Source of the DNA: a virus
Reading direction: 5' to 3' (one strand)
IMG/VR virus record: IMGVR_UViG_3300037852_000143
Location: 1-49,879 of that record
DNA: 49,879 nucleotides
Positions 15,883-23,719 of the stretch are shown here, piece by piece. The notes beneath the pieces were generated by a model. That model did not search any database. It saw only the letters and a list, made by a program, of their open reading frames with translations, and was not told the origin of the DNA. The translations under genes were made by a program, and so were the position numbers. The first letter of the stretch is position 1, and each line of letters starts with the position of its first letter.

Positions 15883-16657
15883 ACGTCGGGTTCACAGGGC
15901 TGTCTGCGAGCTTTGCCTGCCAGCGGGCGCTGTCGCTCACCGCGCTCGTCGTCGCGGGCTGGTCGCTCATGGCGGCGCCGGCGAGCTGGCTGTCCGTCAG
16001 CGCCGCGGTAGTCGCCGGCGCGTCGCGGAGCTTCGTCGCGCCGTCGGTGAGAGTGATGCTGCCGGCTTCGATGTTGCGGAACACGGGGCCGTTGCCGTCC
16101 GCGAAGAACGCGACCCCACCCGACGTGTAGGTGCCGTCGGGCGCTTCAGCGACGATCGCCATCGCTTCGAGCGGGCCGGCCCACACCTGTACGACGCCGG
16201 CGAACACGGTAACCCCGACGTACCCTTCCGCTTCCAAGGTCAAGTTTTCGACGGTCGCGAGCAGCGTCAGCGCGCCGGCGACGACCTTGTGGATCGTGAC
16301 CGTGTAGTTCCCGGCTTTCGTCGCCTCGGTGAACGTGACGCGATACCCGGTCTGCGCGGTGCCCTGCAGGCACGCCCACAACCCGAGCAGCCGCGCGGCG
16401 ATGAACCCCCCGAGCCCGAACACCTGCCAGCGCACAGCCGGGTTGACATACGTCGCGGGGTTCCACCTCGCGCCGTATTCGTTGCCGAGCACGTACGCGG
16501 CCGCCTTCCACCCCGACGAGCTGCACCCCCCGCCCGCTTTGTACCACGACGGCAGCCGCCATTCTTCGACCGCGCCTGCTTCGCCGCCCTTGCTGATCGG
16601 TTCTTCGCTACCGGCTCGTGTGAGCGGGTCCAGCATGCTGACGATCGGGAACCCCAT
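15881..16657 (-). CDS. Lectin-like (LamG/ConA-type) virion surface protein
   Basis: 258 residues, ATG 16657. The N-terminus SMLDPLTRAGSEEPISKGG follows the F-x-R-x-x-x-x-L-x-x-G-W-like opening of concanavalin/laminin-G-like tail fibre domains. The beta-rich middle continues to GGVAFFADGNGPVFRNIEAG (~residue 200). The C-terminal 50 residues are Ala/Ser/Asp-rich. Likely a receptor-binding or decoration protein. It follows a similarly built gene (16662-17231) by 4 bases. Confidence 0.58.
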   Translation of the reverse strand: MGFPIVSMLDPLTRAGSEEPISKGGEAGAVEEWRLPSWYKAGGGCSSSGWKAAAYVLGNEYGARWNPATYVNPAVRWQVFGLGGFIAARLLGLWACLQGTAQTGYRVTFTEATKAGNYTVTIHKVVAGALTLLATVENLTLEAEGYVGVTVFAGVVQVWAGPLEAMAIVAEAPDGTYTSGGVAFFADGNGPVFRNIEAGSITLTDGATKLRDAPATTAALTDSQLAGAAMSDQPATTSAVSDSARWQAKLADSPVNPT

Positions 16658-16661
16658 CAGC

Positions 16662-17231
16662 TCACACCGGGTTCGCCGGCCCGTCCGCCAGCGCGCACGC
16701 GTACAGCGGGCTGTCGCGCAGCAGCGTCGCACCGTCGACGACTTCGGCTTCCGCCGTTTCCGTTTCCAGGTCGATGTACCAGGCGTCGAGCACGTCGAAC
16801 GTCGTCGCCGTGACGGACGCTTCGGCGACCGCCGCGAGTTCTTCGATCTGGCCCTGCGTCAGCGCGCCCGCGTGCGTGATCGTGCGCCACGCCGCCGCGG
16901 ACGCGGCGAAGTTCGAGCTGAACGTGCCGAGGCTGCCCGCTTCGAGTTTCAGCGTGACTTTGCCGCCCGTCCCCACACCGAGGTAGGCGTGCAGCGTGAT
17001 CCCGAGCACGATCTCGCCGCCGAGCAGCACGTAGTTGTCGACCCGGACCTTCTCGTTGTTGCCGCTCGGCTTGTTTTCCACGCCCGACGCGGTCAAAGCC
17101 GCGGGCGTTTCCGGGTCGAGGATCCCCAGCTTCTTCTCGTGTTCCCAGTGCGGTTTGCCGTCCGCCGGGAACGCGGTCCACCCCGACTTCACCGACGAGC
17201 GCGGGTACAGGATCCGGTGGTTGACGCCCAT
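16662..17231 (-). CDS. Virion-associated beta-rich protein, possible lectin-like partner
   Basis: 189 residues, ATG 17231 overlapping the GNAT stop by one base. Its last ~60 residues (AWYIDLETETAEAEVVDGAT, then LLRDSPLYACALADGPANPV) share the style of the neighbour's end (DGATKLRDAP, then LADSPVNPT), so the two are probably paralogous or share a C-terminal module. Central segment contains GEIVLGITLHAYLGVGTGGK. Role unknown; fibre or decoration protein by context. Confidence 0.55.
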   Translation of the reverse strand: MGVNHRILYPRSSVKSGWTAFPADGKPHWEHEKKLGILDPETPAALTASGVENKPSGNNEKVRVDNYVLLGGEIVLGITLHAYLGVGTGGKVTLKLEAGSLGTFSSNFAASAAAWRTITHAGALTQGQIEELAAVAEASVTATTFDVLDAWYIDLETETAEAEVVDGATLLRDSPLYACALADGPANPV

Positions 17232-17755
17232 CAGAAAACATCTTCAGGGCGCGGCAGCGCCGCCCGCCACGCCGGTTCGCTCGCCGGCGGCGACCCGGCC
17301 GCGACCCACGCCAGGTATTCGTGCGGCCGGTCGGATGGGATCGGGCAGCCCCACTCGCCGTTGGGGAGCTCGTGGAAGCCGGACAGCCGCAGCGTGTTCT
17401 CGGCGACGGACCCCGGCTGTGCGCTCATCGTGTGGCGGCGGATCCCGAGCGTTGGCCACCACGGCTCCAGCCCGACCATCAGGTGCAGCAGCAGCCCTTT
17501 CCCCCTGAACGCCGGTTCGACGCCGAGATACGCGCAGTGGACCTGCAGCGGGAAATATTCGAGGCGGTACACCCCGATCGGCAGCCCTTTCCCCGTCGTC
17601 CACGTCACCTCCACGTAGACGCTGCCGCGCTCGGTGACCACTTCGGTGACCACCGTTTTCGACAGCGGGAACGGGCCCGCGAGCGACACCAGCAGGGCGA
17701 ACGCCGCGGCGGTGCCCGGGCCGTAGAGGATGTCGAGCGGCGGGGTCTGGGCCAT
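17231..17755 (-). CDS. GNAT-family acetyltransferase-like protein
   Basis: 174 residues, ATG 17755 on a late start element. The central LGVEPAFRGKGLLLHLMVG (~residues 77-95) matches the acetyl-CoA-binding R-x-x-G-x-G motif of GNAT enzymes, preceded by beta strands (SVYVEVTWTTGK, then VYRLEYFPLQVH). The C-terminus has a short Pro-rich tail. Substrate unknown; next to glycosyl- and methyltransferases it may modify sugars or proteins on the particle or host surface. Confidence 0.68.
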   Translation of the reverse strand: MAQTPPLDILYGPGTAAAFALLVSLAGPFPLSKTVVTEVVTERGSVYVEVTWTTGKGLPIGVYRLEYFPLQVHCAYLGVEPAFRGKGLLLHLMVGLEPWWPTLGIRRHTMSAQPGSVAENTLRLSGFHELPNGEWGCPIPSDRPHEYLAWVAAGSPPASEPAWRAALPRPEDVF

Positions 17756-17769
17756 CGCCGGCGACTATC
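17753..17769 (-). promoter_or_regulatory. Late start element at GNAT gene
   Basis: Exact core abutting ATG 17755. The TAG inside GATAG is the stop codon of the upstream methyltransferase-glycosyltransferase gene. Confidence 0.88.
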
Positions 17770-19402
17770 TGGCCGTCACGAGCTCCTCCCGGGCGGCTAC
17801 GTCAGCGAGTTCAGTGACGTGGCTGGCGACGGGCCCCCAGCCGAGGTGCGCCGTGACCTGCGGCCCGACCAGCTGCGCATGATGCTGCGCCTGGGGGCTC
17901 GTGAGGCCTTCGACGATCGCGTCCACCAGCCGCGCGCGCCATTCGTCCGTGTTGGGCTCCTCGTCGATGAGGTCCCCGAGGATGACGGTCTCTGTGAGCG
18001 CGCCCCATGCAGAGGCGACGACGTGCAGCCCGGCGGCCTGGGCTTCCATCGCGCCGATGCAGCTGGTCTCGTAGAAGGGTGCGCCGATGTTGCCGTTGTA
18101 GGACGGGGCGCACCAGACGAGGCTCTCGAGCATCCGCTGGGCGAGCGCGGGCTGGGACAGGCTGCCGAGCGCGACGACGCCTTTCTGCTCGCTCAGCTTC
18201 TGCACGCGCTCGTGGAACGCGGCGAGCGCGGGGTCCTGCGCGGCGATGCGCTGATAGACGGGCGCGTAGGTGTGCTCGAACGTCGCGCCAGGCGCCCGCT
18301 TGCGGATCCGCGGCCACAGCTCGAGGAGGACGTCGAGGCCTCGGTCTGGGCTGCTGGTGTAGAGCAGCCGCTTCGCCCGCCTGTGTTTCCGGGTTTCCGA
18401 AACTTGGAAACGGTCTAGGCTGATGCCGTTGCGGATGATCTCGACGCGATCGCCGAGGAACGGGTAGTGCGTGATGAGGTTCATCTGGTGCCAGCCGGAC
18501 AGGGCGAGCACGTGGTCGACTTGGCGCGCGCGCTCTGGGGTGAGACGATCGCCACAGTCCGTGTCGTGCAACCACAGCATCCGCCGGTGAGCGTTCACGG
18601 GCCGGTCGAAGAGCTCCGGGTAGCGCGACGCGATGAACACGTCCCTGCGCTCGAGCGGATCGAACGTCTCGTGGTGGCGGTAGACGACGTTGCGGTGCAC
18701 GCCCTGGTCGACGTCGCCGTACACGGTCACGGTCCAGCCTTCGTCTGAGAGCGCGTCGGCGAGCTTCACCGCGGCGGTCTCTGACCCGCCGAGGCCCTTC
18801 TGGTCGATGTCGAGCGGCGACCACCGCTCCCAGCCCGGGCCCGTATGGATCACCAGCTCGCCGAGTGGCCGGTCTCGAGGGCAGTCGCCACGATGTGAGT
18901 ACTCGCAGCGGCAGCTGGGGAAGCAGCAGCGGCCATGGGGCTTGTAGGCGCCGACACAGATCGTGTCCTCCCCCACTCCCATGTTCTGCAGCACGCCTCG
19001 GCGGCGGAGGAGCTCGGCGAGGTCGATCGACCGCAGGGCCCGCAGGTGGTGGGGGTTGCCTCCGTTGCCGAACGTGCCGTCCGGGGTGGACACGTAGATC
19101 ACGCCGTCGTCGGTGAGCAGCCGCTCGAGCACCGCGAGCGTCGCGTTCATGTCCGGCACATGCTCGAGCAGCTCGTAAGCGACAACGGCGTCGTATGTGC
19201 CGGGCATGAACAGCTGGTCGGCTTCCTCGGCCGCGCCCTGCTTGACGATCCTGTAGCCCCGCCGGCGCGCCTCCGCGACACCACGCGGATGGAGCTCGAG
19301 CCCGTCGACGTCGAGCTGCTCGCCCTGCTTGACGCGGTCCCACTCGTGCAGCAGGAACATGCCGACGAACCCGTCATGGCAGCCGACGTCTAAGACGCGC
19401 AT
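17765..19402 (-). CDS. Fused methyltransferase - GT4-type glycosyltransferase
   Basis: 545 residues. The protein begins directly at methyltransferase motif I (VLDVGCHDGFVG, residues 3-14), continues DVDGLELHPRGV and VAYELLEHVPDM, and ends this domain near 160. A Cys-rich linker (RCCFPSCRCEY, ~155-168) leads into a glycosyltransferase (GT-B-like) domain: GLGGSETAAVKLADAL (donor-side glycine motif), then IRNGISLDRF, LLYTSSPDRGLDVLLELWP, and YETSCIGAMEAQAAG with the conserved Glu region. Lacks the N-terminal helices that precede motif I in the methyltransferase at 12882-13823. Those helices occur at the end of the GT2 gene at 20227-21663. Likely glycosylates and methylates a phage or host component. 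Confidence 0.82.
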   Translation of the reverse strand: MRVLDVGCHDGFVGMFLLHEWDRVKQGEQLDVDGLELHPRGVAEARRRGYRIVKQGAAEEADQLFMPGTYDAVVAYELLEHVPDMNATLAVLERLLTDDGVIYVSTPDGTFGNGGNPHHLRALRSIDLAELLRRRGVLQNMGVGEDTICVGAYKPHGRCCFPSCRCEYSHRGDCPRDRPLGELVIHTGPGWERWSPLDIDQKGLGGSETAAVKLADALSDEGWTVTVYGDVDQGVHRNVVYRHHETFDPLERRDVFIASRYPELFDRPVNAHRRMLWLHDTDCGDRLTPERARQVDHVLALSGWHQMNLITHYPFLGDRVEIIRNGISLDRFQVSETRKHRRAKRLLYTSSPDRGLDVLLELWPRIRKRAPGATFEHTYAPVYQRIAAQDPALAAFHERVQKLSEQKGVVALGSLSQPALAQRMLESLVWCAPSYNGNIGAPFYETSCIGAMEAQAAGLHVVASAWGALTETVILGDLIDEEPNTDEWRARLVDAIVEGLTSPQAQHHAQLVGPQVTAHLGWGPVASHVTELADVAAREELVTAR

Positions 19403-19671
19403 CAGTCGGTGCCCTCCACGCGGGGATGCCCGTTGCCGTTGGTCGCCGCGCTTGCAGCTGCGGCTGCTGCGGCCTCATGCTCGAGCGCCTCCTGTAGGAG
19501 GTCCTGTGCAAGCCAGTGGCAGCACTCGCTGGCGCGCGTGGAGGCGTTGATCGCCTCGACCGTGTATCGCTCGCGCGCGCGGCGGCTAAGGATCACGCTC
19601 AGCCTGTCGGCGGCGAGCCAGTCCGGGTCTGACTGGACGACGGCGAGCTGGTCGGGGGTGAAGACGATCAC
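19402..19671 (-). CDS. Small hypothetical protein between glycosyltransferase genes
   Basis: 89 residues, GTG 19671 overlapping the previous stop (GTGA). Contains LSVILSRRARERYTVEAINAST, then ASECCHWLAQDLLQEALEHE, helical, with an Ala-rich C-terminus. Its stop overlaps the methyltransferase-GT4 ATG by one base. No family recognised. Confidence 0.6.
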   Translation of the reverse strand: MIVFTPDQLAVVQSDPDWLAADRLSVILSRRARERYTVEAINASTRASECCHWLAQDLLQEALEHEAAAAAAASAATNGNGHPRVEGTD

Positions 19672-20000
19672 TGCTTGCCGATCTTGTTGGCGACGGTGCG
19701 TCGCACGGTCCAGCGATCGTACGCGGCGCCCTGGCCGACGAACGGCTCCATCGCCTTCGTCAGCCTGTGCTTCTCCAGATAGCTCTTCAGGCTGAACGAC
19801 CGGCTGCCCGCGCAGCTCGTCACCTTGATCTCGATCCCGCCGACGGTCATCAGCTCACCCGCGAGGATCATGGGACGGCAGCGCGCGCGCTCCTTGGCGC
19901 GCTTGCGCTCCGCCTCGTCGAGGGCTTTCTTGGCGATCGCCCACTCCGTCTCAGCCGCGAGGAGCTTCCGTGCCTGCAGCGCCTTGAGGGTGGCGGCCAT
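19668..20000 (-). CDS. Small helical hypothetical protein
   Basis: 110 residues, ATG 20000. N-terminal ~45 residues are a charged helix (LLAAETEWAIAKKALDEAER, then KRAKERARC), followed by a compact beta part (ELMTVGGIEIKVTSCAG) and a basic C-terminus. Overlaps both neighbours by 1-4 bases. Unrecognised. Confidence 0.62.
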   Translation of the reverse strand: MAATLKALQARKLLAAETEWAIAKKALDEAERKRAKERARCRPMILAGELMTVGGIEIKVTSCAGSRSFSLKSYLEKHRLTKAMEPFVGQGAAYDRWTVRRTVANKIGKQ

Positions 20001-20230
20001 CAGTAGTCCCGGAGGTCGTCGCCGGCGACCCAGTCGAAGAAATACCCGGGCGTGCCGTAACCGCCGTCGCGGACGAACCGCAGGAAGTACCGCTCCCGCC
20101 TATTGTCACCGCCTGGCGATGGGCGGTCGACGACGGTCGCGAGGCGGTCCTGGACGTCTGAGCCTGTCCGCTCGCCGTAGGCGCCGCCGGCGACACGCAC
20201 GCGATCGCCTACACGTCGCATGGTGATCAC
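20000..20230 (-). CDS. Small hypothetical protein
   Basis: 76 residues, GTG 20230 overlapping the GT2 stop by 4 bases (ATG 20221 is an alternative). Sequence begins RRVGDRVRVAGGAYGERTG, an SH3/KOW-like start often seen in short phage proteins that sense or wrap beta-barrel surfaces, then RYFLRFVRDGGY. Together with the next two genes it separates the GT2 and methyltransferase-GT4 genes. Confidence 0.58.
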   Translation of the reverse strand: MITMRRVGDRVRVAGGAYGERTGSDVQDRLATVVDRPSPGGDNRRERYFLRFVRDGGYGTPGYFFDWVAGDDLRDY

Positions 20231-21663
20231 GCGGCCTCCTGCAGCTGCTCGGTGAGTCCGGCGAGCAGGAAGTGACAGCGCGGCAGCTGGGCGGCGATCT
20301 GCAGCGACCGCTCGTCGTCGTTGAAATCCTCCGGCTGCGATCCCCCGGTCTCATAGTGCTCGCTGTACAGCTCGGGACTGGTTACGAAACGTAAGCGCTC
20401 CCGAAGCTGCGAGCGGATGGCGACTACGCTGGGGTGATCCTGAGCGAAGTACGGCACGCACTGCTCGAGCAGGATCAGCGCCTTGGCTTGCTCGTCATGC
20501 GCAACGAGGACCTGCGCGTCGCTGACGGCGCGCTGCGCGGCCTGCTCGCGCTTCACCTGGCTACGCCAGCCGTTAACCGCGCGGGCCACCTCCGCGTGGT
20601 CGGGGACCATCGCGAGCACCTCATCCCCTATGGCGATCGCCTTCTCGAGCTCGCCCAAGGCACCCATCGCGCCGGCGAGAATCACGCGCGGCGACAGCAC
20701 GTAGTCGAGCGGGTTGATGATCAGCAGCGTGTCCGGCACCCCCAGCTCGAGCACCCGGGCCGCCCAGTCCCCCGCGTTCCGCCACTCCTGCCGGTGGTAG
20801 GAGATCTCCGCGAGGGTCATGTAGCTGTCGGGCCACCGTGGCATAACGCGCAGCGCCTCATACGCGGACCGCTCGGCCGCGTCGAGGTCCCCGGCGACGA
20901 TCAGGGCCTGGGAGAGCTTGCGGTGAACCTGGGCGCGCTCCTCATCCCACCCGGGGTTCTCCTTCAGGTAGCGGCGGAAGTAGCCGATCGCCTGCTTGAT
21001 CATCGTCCGCGCGAGCGTCTCGGTGCCCATGTACGCGAGCACGCGAGGGTTGCGTGGCTCTTCTTTCAGCCAGCGGCGGAGGATCTTCAGGTTGCGGTCG
21101 GGATCCCGACCCTCGCTCGAGGGGCGGTGCACCCACTCGCAAACGTCGGGCCCGAGGAACGCCGCGGGGCCCTGCAGCAGCTGCGCCTCGTGGATCCGGC
21201 CCTCCCACGTGCTCGCGCCGGCGCGGACTAGACGCTCGCGCTTGAGACGGCAGACGACGTTGCCGTGCTGGTCGTGCGCGTACGCGTAGTCGAAGACGTA
21301 CGCGGCGAGCTCGGGCGGGGCGTTGGCGGCGAGCTGGCGTAGGTGCTCGGCGCCGCGGAGCTCGTCGTCCGCGTCGGCCCAGGAATGCCAGTTGGTGTCG
21401 AGGAGCGTCTCGGCGAACGTTCGGGCGGCCGCGAAGTCGTGGCACCAGTCGAACGTGCGGCACGCGCAGCGGAACTGGGGGTTGATCTCGTCGCGCTCCC
21501 GTTCGACCCACTCAGTGAAGATCTCGACGGTGCGGTCGGTCGACCCGGTGTCGACGAGGACGACCTGGTCGAATGCGCCGCTGATGCTCGCGAGGAGCTT
21601 GGGGAGCCGTGGCTCCTCGTTGCGGGCGATGACCGCCAGGCCGATCGTCGGTGCGTCAGCCAT
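20227..21663 (-). CDS. GT2-family glycosyltransferase with TPR-like region and C-terminal linker module
   Basis: 478 residues, ATG 21663. GT2 domain ~1-230: TIGLAVIARNEEPRLPKLLA, then VLVDTGSTDRTVEI, then the metal/nucleotide-sugar motif in WADADDELRG. Residues ~230-400 are TPR-like helical repeats (RNPRVLAYMGTETLARTM, then ALIVAGDLDAAERSAYEAL). The last ~100 residues (LLEQCVPYFAQDHPSV, then YSEHYETGG) match the N-terminal module of the methyltransferase at 12882-13823, where a methyltransferase domain follows immediately. Here translation stops and the methyltransferase domain resumes three genes later at 19402. Transfers sugar to an unknown acceptor. Confidence 0.85.
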   Translation of the reverse strand: MADAPTIGLAVIARNEEPRLPKLLASISGAFDQVVLVDTGSTDRTVEIFTEWVERERDEINPQFRCACRTFDWCHDFAAARTFAETLLDTNWHSWADADDELRGAEHLRQLAANAPPELAAYVFDYAYAHDQHGNVVCRLKRERLVRAGASTWEGRIHEAQLLQGPAAFLGPDVCEWVHRPSSEGRDPDRNLKILRRWLKEEPRNPRVLAYMGTETLARTMIKQAIGYFRRYLKENPGWDEERAQVHRKLSQALIVAGDLDAAERSAYEALRVMPRWPDSYMTLAEISYHRQEWRNAGDWAARVLELGVPDTLLIINPLDYVLSPRVILAGAMGALGELEKAIAIGDEVLAMVPDHAEVARAVNGWRSQVKREQAAQRAVSDAQVLVAHDEQAKALILLEQCVPYFAQDHPSVVAIRSQLRERLRFVTSPELYSEHYETGGSQPEDFNDDERSLQIAAQLPRCHFLLAGLTEQLQEAA

Positions 21664-21817
21664 TGATGTAGATGTCGCGGAGCCAGACCACGCTGCTGCC
21701 ATACATCAGGCTGCCGGCGAGCAGCGCGCGGCGCCATGAGCGGTGTGCGGCGAGGCCCACCATGAGCAGCTGGCCGGTGATGTTCGCTGCCTGCAACAGA
21801 CGCGCCTGGTGGGGCAT
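21656..21817 (-). CDS. Small membrane-associated hypothetical protein
   Basis: 53 residues, ATG 21817 overlapping the HTH gene stop (TGATG). Two moderately hydrophobic stretches (NITGQLLMVGLAAH, then RALLAGSLMYGSSVVWL) suggest membrane association. Overlaps the GT2 start by 8 bases. Unrecognised. Confidence 0.55.
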   Translation of the reverse strand: MPHQARLLQAANITGQLLMVGLAAHRSWRRALLAGSLMYGSSVVWLRDIYING

Positions 21818-22020
21818 CAGTGTGCCCCGGGCGGCCAGAAGGACCCCATGGATGCCCCGACCGCGTGCGCGACCGCGGTGCATAGCTGGATGGTGGGTTT
21901 CCATCCGGACTCGATCATGCTGACGGCGCTGACCGAGCAGCCGGCTCGCTTGGCGACGTCCTTCAGGAGCAGGCCTTGCTCGAGACGGGTCTCCTTCAGC
22001 GACGCGAGAGGGGGTGCCAT
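21817..22020 (-). CDS. XRE-family helix-turn-helix protein
   Basis: 67 residues, ATG 22020 on a late start element. Canonical HTH_3 layout: LKETRLEQGLLLKDVAKRAG, then CSVSAVSMIESGWKPTI, then LCTAVAHAVGASM. A bare DNA-binding domain with no partner domain. As a late-expressed regulator at the head/tail boundary it might modulate late transcription or host genes. Site unknown; the adjacent ~350-bp non-coding stretch with inverted repeats is a candidate target. Confidence 0.8.
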   Translation of the reverse strand: MAPPLASLKETRLEQGLLLKDVAKRAGCSVSAVSMIESGWKPTIQLCTAVAHAVGASMGSFWPPGAH

Positions 22021-22034
22021 CGCCGGCGACTATC
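22018..22034 (-). promoter_or_regulatory. Late start element at XRE gene
   Basis: Exact core abutting ATG 22020. This copy is not attached to an upstream stop codon: ~335 bp of non-coding DNA precede it. Confidence 0.9.
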
Positions 22035-22369
22035 GGACCGCGAACGGCGTTTCAGTAACGCGCTCTCACACGCCGCGTGTGCCTGTGAGGGTGGCTGTCG
22101 GGTAGCCACACGCCAGTGGAGGGCGTCCTGGGCAGGCTGTGTGCCCTCTCGCGCGCGATTCGCCCCTACCGGAGGATGCGCGGAACCGCCCACGGCGTCC
22201 GTTTGTCATCATCTACCGTGGGAATCGGGTCCCGCCGTGCGACCCCTGGATCGCCGGCGGGACCTTTGCCTGCGCAAGACATTGCGCGCAGTCAACGTTC
22301 ACAGTACACCCCTCGTGCGGCGTCGTCGCGACACCTGTCAACGGATTGGACTAGTCCCGAGACGTGGGG
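22035..22369. other. Non-coding head/tail boundary region rich in inverted repeats
   Basis: No convincing reading frame on either strand. Holds GTGGCT-N7-AGCCAC (~22091-22109), CACACG-CCG-CGTGTG (~22067-22081), GCGCAA-N4-TTGCGC (~22273-22288), and the larger stem 22228-22264. Likely the transcriptional punctuation between head and tail operons, and possibly an operator region for the XRE protein encoded next to it. Confidence 0.55.
22228..22264 (-). terminator. Strong hairpin downstream of head genes
   Basis: GGTCCCGCCG and CGGCGGGACC form a perfect 10-bp stem with a 17-base loop, about 105 bases past the stop of the last head gene. No T-run follows on the minus strand (TTTGCC follows on the plus strand). 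Confidence 0.5.
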
Positions 22370-22642
22370 CTACTTGGCGGCGGCCTTGCGGCGTTTCCGC
22401 GTAGGCTTCGATGGGGCATCCGTGGGGAGCGTCTCCCCTGCTGGTGCCCCATTGGGGGCAGCCGCGTGCTTCGCGTTCGCGGCGACGTTCTCCACCACCC
22501 CGAGCGCCAGCAGACGCTCGAAGTCGACGGGGTGCTCCTCGCCGAGGGTGCCGGTGTACGTGGCGGGCACCAGGTCGCCCGCCTCGAGGGTGACGAGCCC
22601 GCACAGGATCGTGTCGGTCGCGCGGTAAGACGGGGCGCTCAT
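22370..22642 (-). CDS. Small hypothetical protein after major capsid gene
   Basis: 90 residues, ATG 22642. Residues 1-52 compact (TDTILCGLVTLEAGDLVPAT, then VDFERLLALGVVENV), followed by an Ala/Pro-rich and finally basic tail (KPTRKRRKAAAK). A 69-bp gap separates it from the capsid stop. Possibly a head-tail connector or head accessory protein; not recognised. Confidence 0.6.
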   Translation of the reverse strand: MSAPSYRATDTILCGLVTLEAGDLVPATYTGTLGEEHPVDFERLLALGVVENVAANAKHAAAPNGAPAGETLPTDAPSKPTRKRRKAAAK

Positions 22643-22711
22643 CGTTCGAGCACCGGGTAAGTGCTGATCAGGTAGCCGTCGGTGGTGCGCAGGTCGAGCG
22701 GACCCACGGCA

Positions 22712-23719
22712 TCAGCAGCCGGTCATCTCGTAGCCGAGTTCGGGAGCGCAGATCCGCTCGTCGATGCACTCGACTGCACGGATGACGTCCTTGACGGGGT
22801 TCGGCCAGCGGTAACGGTCGATCAGGGGCCCTGAGCCGGCGGTGCCCTGCCCGGTGACGACGGGGGCCTGGAACTGGTAGACGCAGCTGGGGATGCCCCA
22901 CGCGGCCTGCGGGTCGACGTAGAGGAACCGGACGCTGGAGCCCCAGACGTCTTCGGAGGCGAACGCGGCGCCCTCCTTTTCCTTGTTGAAGAGGGTGCCC
23001 TTCGGGACGACGAGCTTGGTGCCCTGGAACCAGCGGGGGAGGAATATGTCCTCGCCGTTCTGGTCGGCGCCGAGCTGCATGTAGTCCTGGCTGTTGACGA
23101 AGTACTTCCACAGTTCGCGCAGGGTGGGGTTGGTCGCCATGTCGTAGGCCTTTTCGTAGGGCACGATCGCGACGTTCGGCGTGAGACCGGTTTCGTTGAA
23201 GATCTTGAGCTTGGCTTTCTTCCAGTCCGTCTCGATCGCTTTGCTCGCGACGAACGTTTCGGTGGCGGCGGCACCGAACGACAGTTTCCCGGTGCCTTTC
23301 TTGAGCTTTTCGGCGAGGCGCCGCTCGCGGCGGGTCGCCATGCGGGTCATCAGGTACTGGGTCTTTGACTGCTCGAGGCGGAGCGCGGCGTTGGCCTGTT
23401 GGCGCTCGCGGGGCGTGATCGAAACGCTGAGGCCGTAGTCGAGGCAGAGGTAGGGCTCCGTGCTCCAGCTGAACTCGATCTCGGGGACTTCCTCACGGTC
23501 GGTGATCCGGTTGTCGACGTCGTCACCGAAGAAGTACGCCTTGTCGAACACCGGGTACTGGCCGGAGAGCGTCTGCGTGTTGATCGTCGGGCAGACCTCG
23601 TTGTAGACGAACCCCTGCGGGCGGAATTGACGCGCGATCTGCGTCAGCACCGGATCGATGATCTGAAGATCGCGTGCGTCCCTTCCCGGGAACGGTCCGA
23701 TTGGCGGCCCGCCGGGCAT
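22712..23719 (-). CDS. Major capsid protein
   Basis: 335 residues, ATG 23719 overlapping the decoration gene stop by one base. Follows protease-scaffold and decoration genes, the order of Mu-like and other phages with a maturation protease. Contains QIARQFRPQGFVYNEVCPTI, then YFFGDDVDNRITDREEVPEI, then ITPRERQQANAALRLEQSKT, and a long helix RMATRRERRLAEKLKKGTG, consistent with an HK97-fold capsid protein with an N-arm and spine helix. No late start element of its own, so its high expression must come by coupling from upstream. Family assignment by context and general pattern. Confidence 0.75.
   Translation of the reverse strand: MPGGPPIGPFPGRDARDLQIIDPVLTQIARQFRPQGFVYNEVCPTINTQTLSGQYPVFDKAYFFGDDVDNRITDREEVPEIEFSWSTEPYLCLDYGLSVSITPRERQQANAALRLEQSKTQYLMTRMATRRERRLAEKLKKGTGKLSFGAAATETFVASKAIETDWKKAKLKIFNETGLTPNVAIVPYEKAYDMATNPTLRELWKYFVNSQDYMQLGADQNGEDIFLPRWFQGTKLVVPKGTLFNKEKEGAAFASEDVWGSSVRFLYVDPQAAWGIPSCVYQFQAPVVTGQGTAGSGPLIDRYRWPNPVKDVIRAVECIDERICAPELGYEMTGC

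Noticed and set aside
22116-22628. Plus-strand 170-codon frame across the head/tail spacer
   Set aside because: Low-complexity Arg/Ser/Ala composition, antisense to a better gene (22370-22642), and no ribosome-binding site.
22668-22711. Possible 14-codon gene after the capsid gene
   Set aside because: Too short to distinguish from chance, with no ribosome-binding site.
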